From Actinomycetes bacterium (GTDB lineage: Bacteria; Actinomycetota; Acidimicrobiia; Acidimicrobiales; RAAP-2): a stretch of DNA of 14,914 nt. The stretch lies in contig JAJXTB010000066.1 in NCBI GenBank assembly GCA_021784205.1, forward strand, positions 1-14,914, written 5' to 3'. Made by a program: the position numbers and the translations under genes. The notes below the pieces were generated by a model that was given only the letters and a program-made list of their open reading frames with translations, had not been told where the DNA came from and searched no databases. This document shows, one piece after another, positions 13,995-14,914 of this stretch. Positions within the stretch are counted from its first letter, which is position 1. Every line of letters begins with the position of its first letter.

Positions 13995-14684
13995 ATGACC
14001 ACGTTCAGACACCGGCGCGCCATGATTCCCGCGGCGCTACTCACGGTCCTGGTCCTAGCGAGTGGGGTGACGGCCTGGCTCTCGAGCCAGTCGGCGGGCA
14101 CGAGCGCGCCGGGACCCGAAGGCGTCCCCGTCCAGAACGTGCCGGTCTTAGCGCCGAGCGGTGCCGCCAACGGGTCGCCGATCGACGGAGTCACCTGTCG
14201 GACCATCGGTCAAGAGACCGTGCGCTACCACGTCCACGTGCTCGTCTCCATCTACGTGAACGGCCAACGCGAGCGCCTCCCCGCCGGCATCGGCGTGACC
14301 TCGCCGTCGGTCACCACCGGATCGGGTCCGACGACCTTCGTTGACGTTGGTCTGCACGATTGTCTCTACTGGCTCCACACGCACGCCAACGACGACGTCA
14401 TTCACGTTGAAGCGCCGTCACGGGGTCACTTCACCCTCGGACAGTTCTTCGACATCTGGGGCCAGCCGCTCTCGAGCGGGCGGGTCGGACCCGCCGTCGG
14501 GCGGGTCGTCGTCTTCGAAAATGGTGTGCGATACGCCACGGATCCCCGTGCGGTTCCGCTCCTCGCCGGCGGCGTGGTCCAGATCGACGTCGGCTCGCCG
14601 CTCGTCGCCTTCAAACCCGTGACGTTCCACGTCTCCGGGCTGTGCGGCGACGGCACCAGCAGCTGTGCGAGTAAGCCGAGCTAG
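13995..14684 (+). CDS. Membrane-anchored His-rich protein of unnamed family (HxH / WLHTH / IHxE)
   Basis: 229 residues. A basic N-terminus, a hydrophobic segment at about 10-29 and a Pro/Gly/Ser-rich linker (30-62) suggest a signal anchor with the domain outside the cell. The domain contains YHVHVLVSIYVNG (His79, His81), CLYWLHTH (His128, His130), DDVIHVEAP (His137) and FTLGQFFDIWGQPL at 146-159, then a VVFENG strand and a VVQIDVG strand. I recognise this YHxH...WLHTH...IHxE...LGQFFDxWG pattern as recurring in exported hypothetical proteins of actinobacteria and Chloroflexi, but know of no assigned function. The clustered histidines and acids look like a metal-binding cupin-like fold; that is inference. 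Cys68, Cys123, Cys217 and Cys224 could form disulfides. A probable ECF sigma factor gene follows on the same strand. Confidence 0.8.
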   Translation: MTTFRHRRAMIPAALLTVLVLASGVTAWLSSQSAGTSAPGPEGVPVQNVPVLAPSGAANGSPIDGVTCRTIGQETVRYHVHVLVSIYVNGQRERLPAGIGVTSPSVTTGSGPTTFVDVGLHDCLYWLHTHANDDVIHVEAPSRGHFTLGQFFDIWGQPLSSGRVGPAVGRVVVFENGVRYATDPRAVPLLAGGVVQIDVGSPLVAFKPVTFHVSGLCGDGTSSCASKPS

Positions 14685-14810
14685 TCCGGAAGCGATCACG
14701 CGACGCGGGGACACCCGGGACCCAGGCAGCCTCAGGGGAGCCTCCGCCTCGACCAACGTCGACGCCGCACATACGTCGTGGCGATAACGTCGGGGTGAGA
14801 CGAGACCAGG

Positions 14811-14914
14811 GTGAGACCGACGCGCACCAGCGAATTGGAACGAGTTGTGCGTGACTACGAGTGCGCCGTCGGAAACTACCTGCGCCGGCGGCTCTACCCG
14901 TTGAACGATGGCGA
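14811..14914 (+). CDS. Start of a probable ECF-type RNA polymerase sigma factor (cut by window end)
   Basis: The GTG at 14811 opens a frame that runs off the window, giving 34 codons. An in-frame TGA at 14796-14798 excludes a longer start. The visible segment ELERVVRDYECAVGNYLRRRLYPL has the look of sigma-70 region 2.1 of ECF factors: a helix with aromatic and Val/Tyr positions followed by the YLxRR motif. ECF factors direct RNA polymerase to stress or envelope-response promoters. No Shine-Dalgarno is well spaced; a GATAAC at 14783-14788 could be a -10. Any anti-sigma factor would lie outside the window. Only region 2.1 is visible, so the call is tentative. Confidence 0.6.
   Translation, partial: MRPTRTSELERVVRDYECAVGNYLRRRLYPLNDG

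Noticed and set aside
14728..14744. AGCCTC direct repeat after the His-rich gene, considered as a terminator
   Set aside because: The copies are direct rather than inverted, and no stem with a U-tract could be drawn.

Overview
The window is high-GC DNA with strong G/C third-position bias, GTG starts, close packing, leaderless-looking promoters and exported proteins carrying Thr/Ser-rich linkers. This points to an actinobacterium. The long T-rich linkers and the GH25-like secreted protein suggest the Acidimicrobiia, but that placement is inference. No rRNA, tRNA, CRISPR array, insertion sequence or phage gene was recognised.

Left part (1-3367): the 3' end of a DUF2156 gene (C-terminal domain of phosphatidylglycerol lysyltransferase/MprF-type enzymes). 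It is followed by a tightly coupled operon for a DrrA/NodI-type ABC-2 exporter: a probable 19-codon leader ORF, one ATPase and two related permeases. The two internal junctions use the same nine-base TGGTGGACT sequence as gene end and ribosome-binding site.

Middle part (3368-8812): envelope and export genes. On the minus strand are a secreted GH25-like protein whose last strand is preceded by eight threonines, and a small single-pass SHOCT-domain protein. On the plus strand are a membrane-anchored SGNH/GDSL esterase and, after a minus-strand GNAT acetyltransferase, a membrane-anchored alpha/beta hydrolase with a leaderless-type promoter. Two convergent gene pairs have essentially no space between their stop codons (1 base and 0 bases).

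Right part (8813-14914): minus-strand metabolic genes follow: a class I methyltransferase, a DUF885 zinc-hydrolase-like protein, an OYE/2,4-dienoyl-CoA-reductase/trimethylamine-dehydrogenase-like iron-sulfur flavoprotein, and a MazG-type nucleotide pyrophosphohydrolase. Divergent from the last is a membrane-anchored protein of an unnamed His-rich family (HxH, HTH and IHxE motifs). The window closes inside the start of a probable ECF sigma factor.

No new multi-gene defence or mobile system is evident. The most distinctive points are the short ORF before the exporter operon, the repeated coupling junctions, the poly-Thr insertion in the GH25-like protein, the His-rich family beside a sigma factor, and several perfect inverted repeats upstream of genes.
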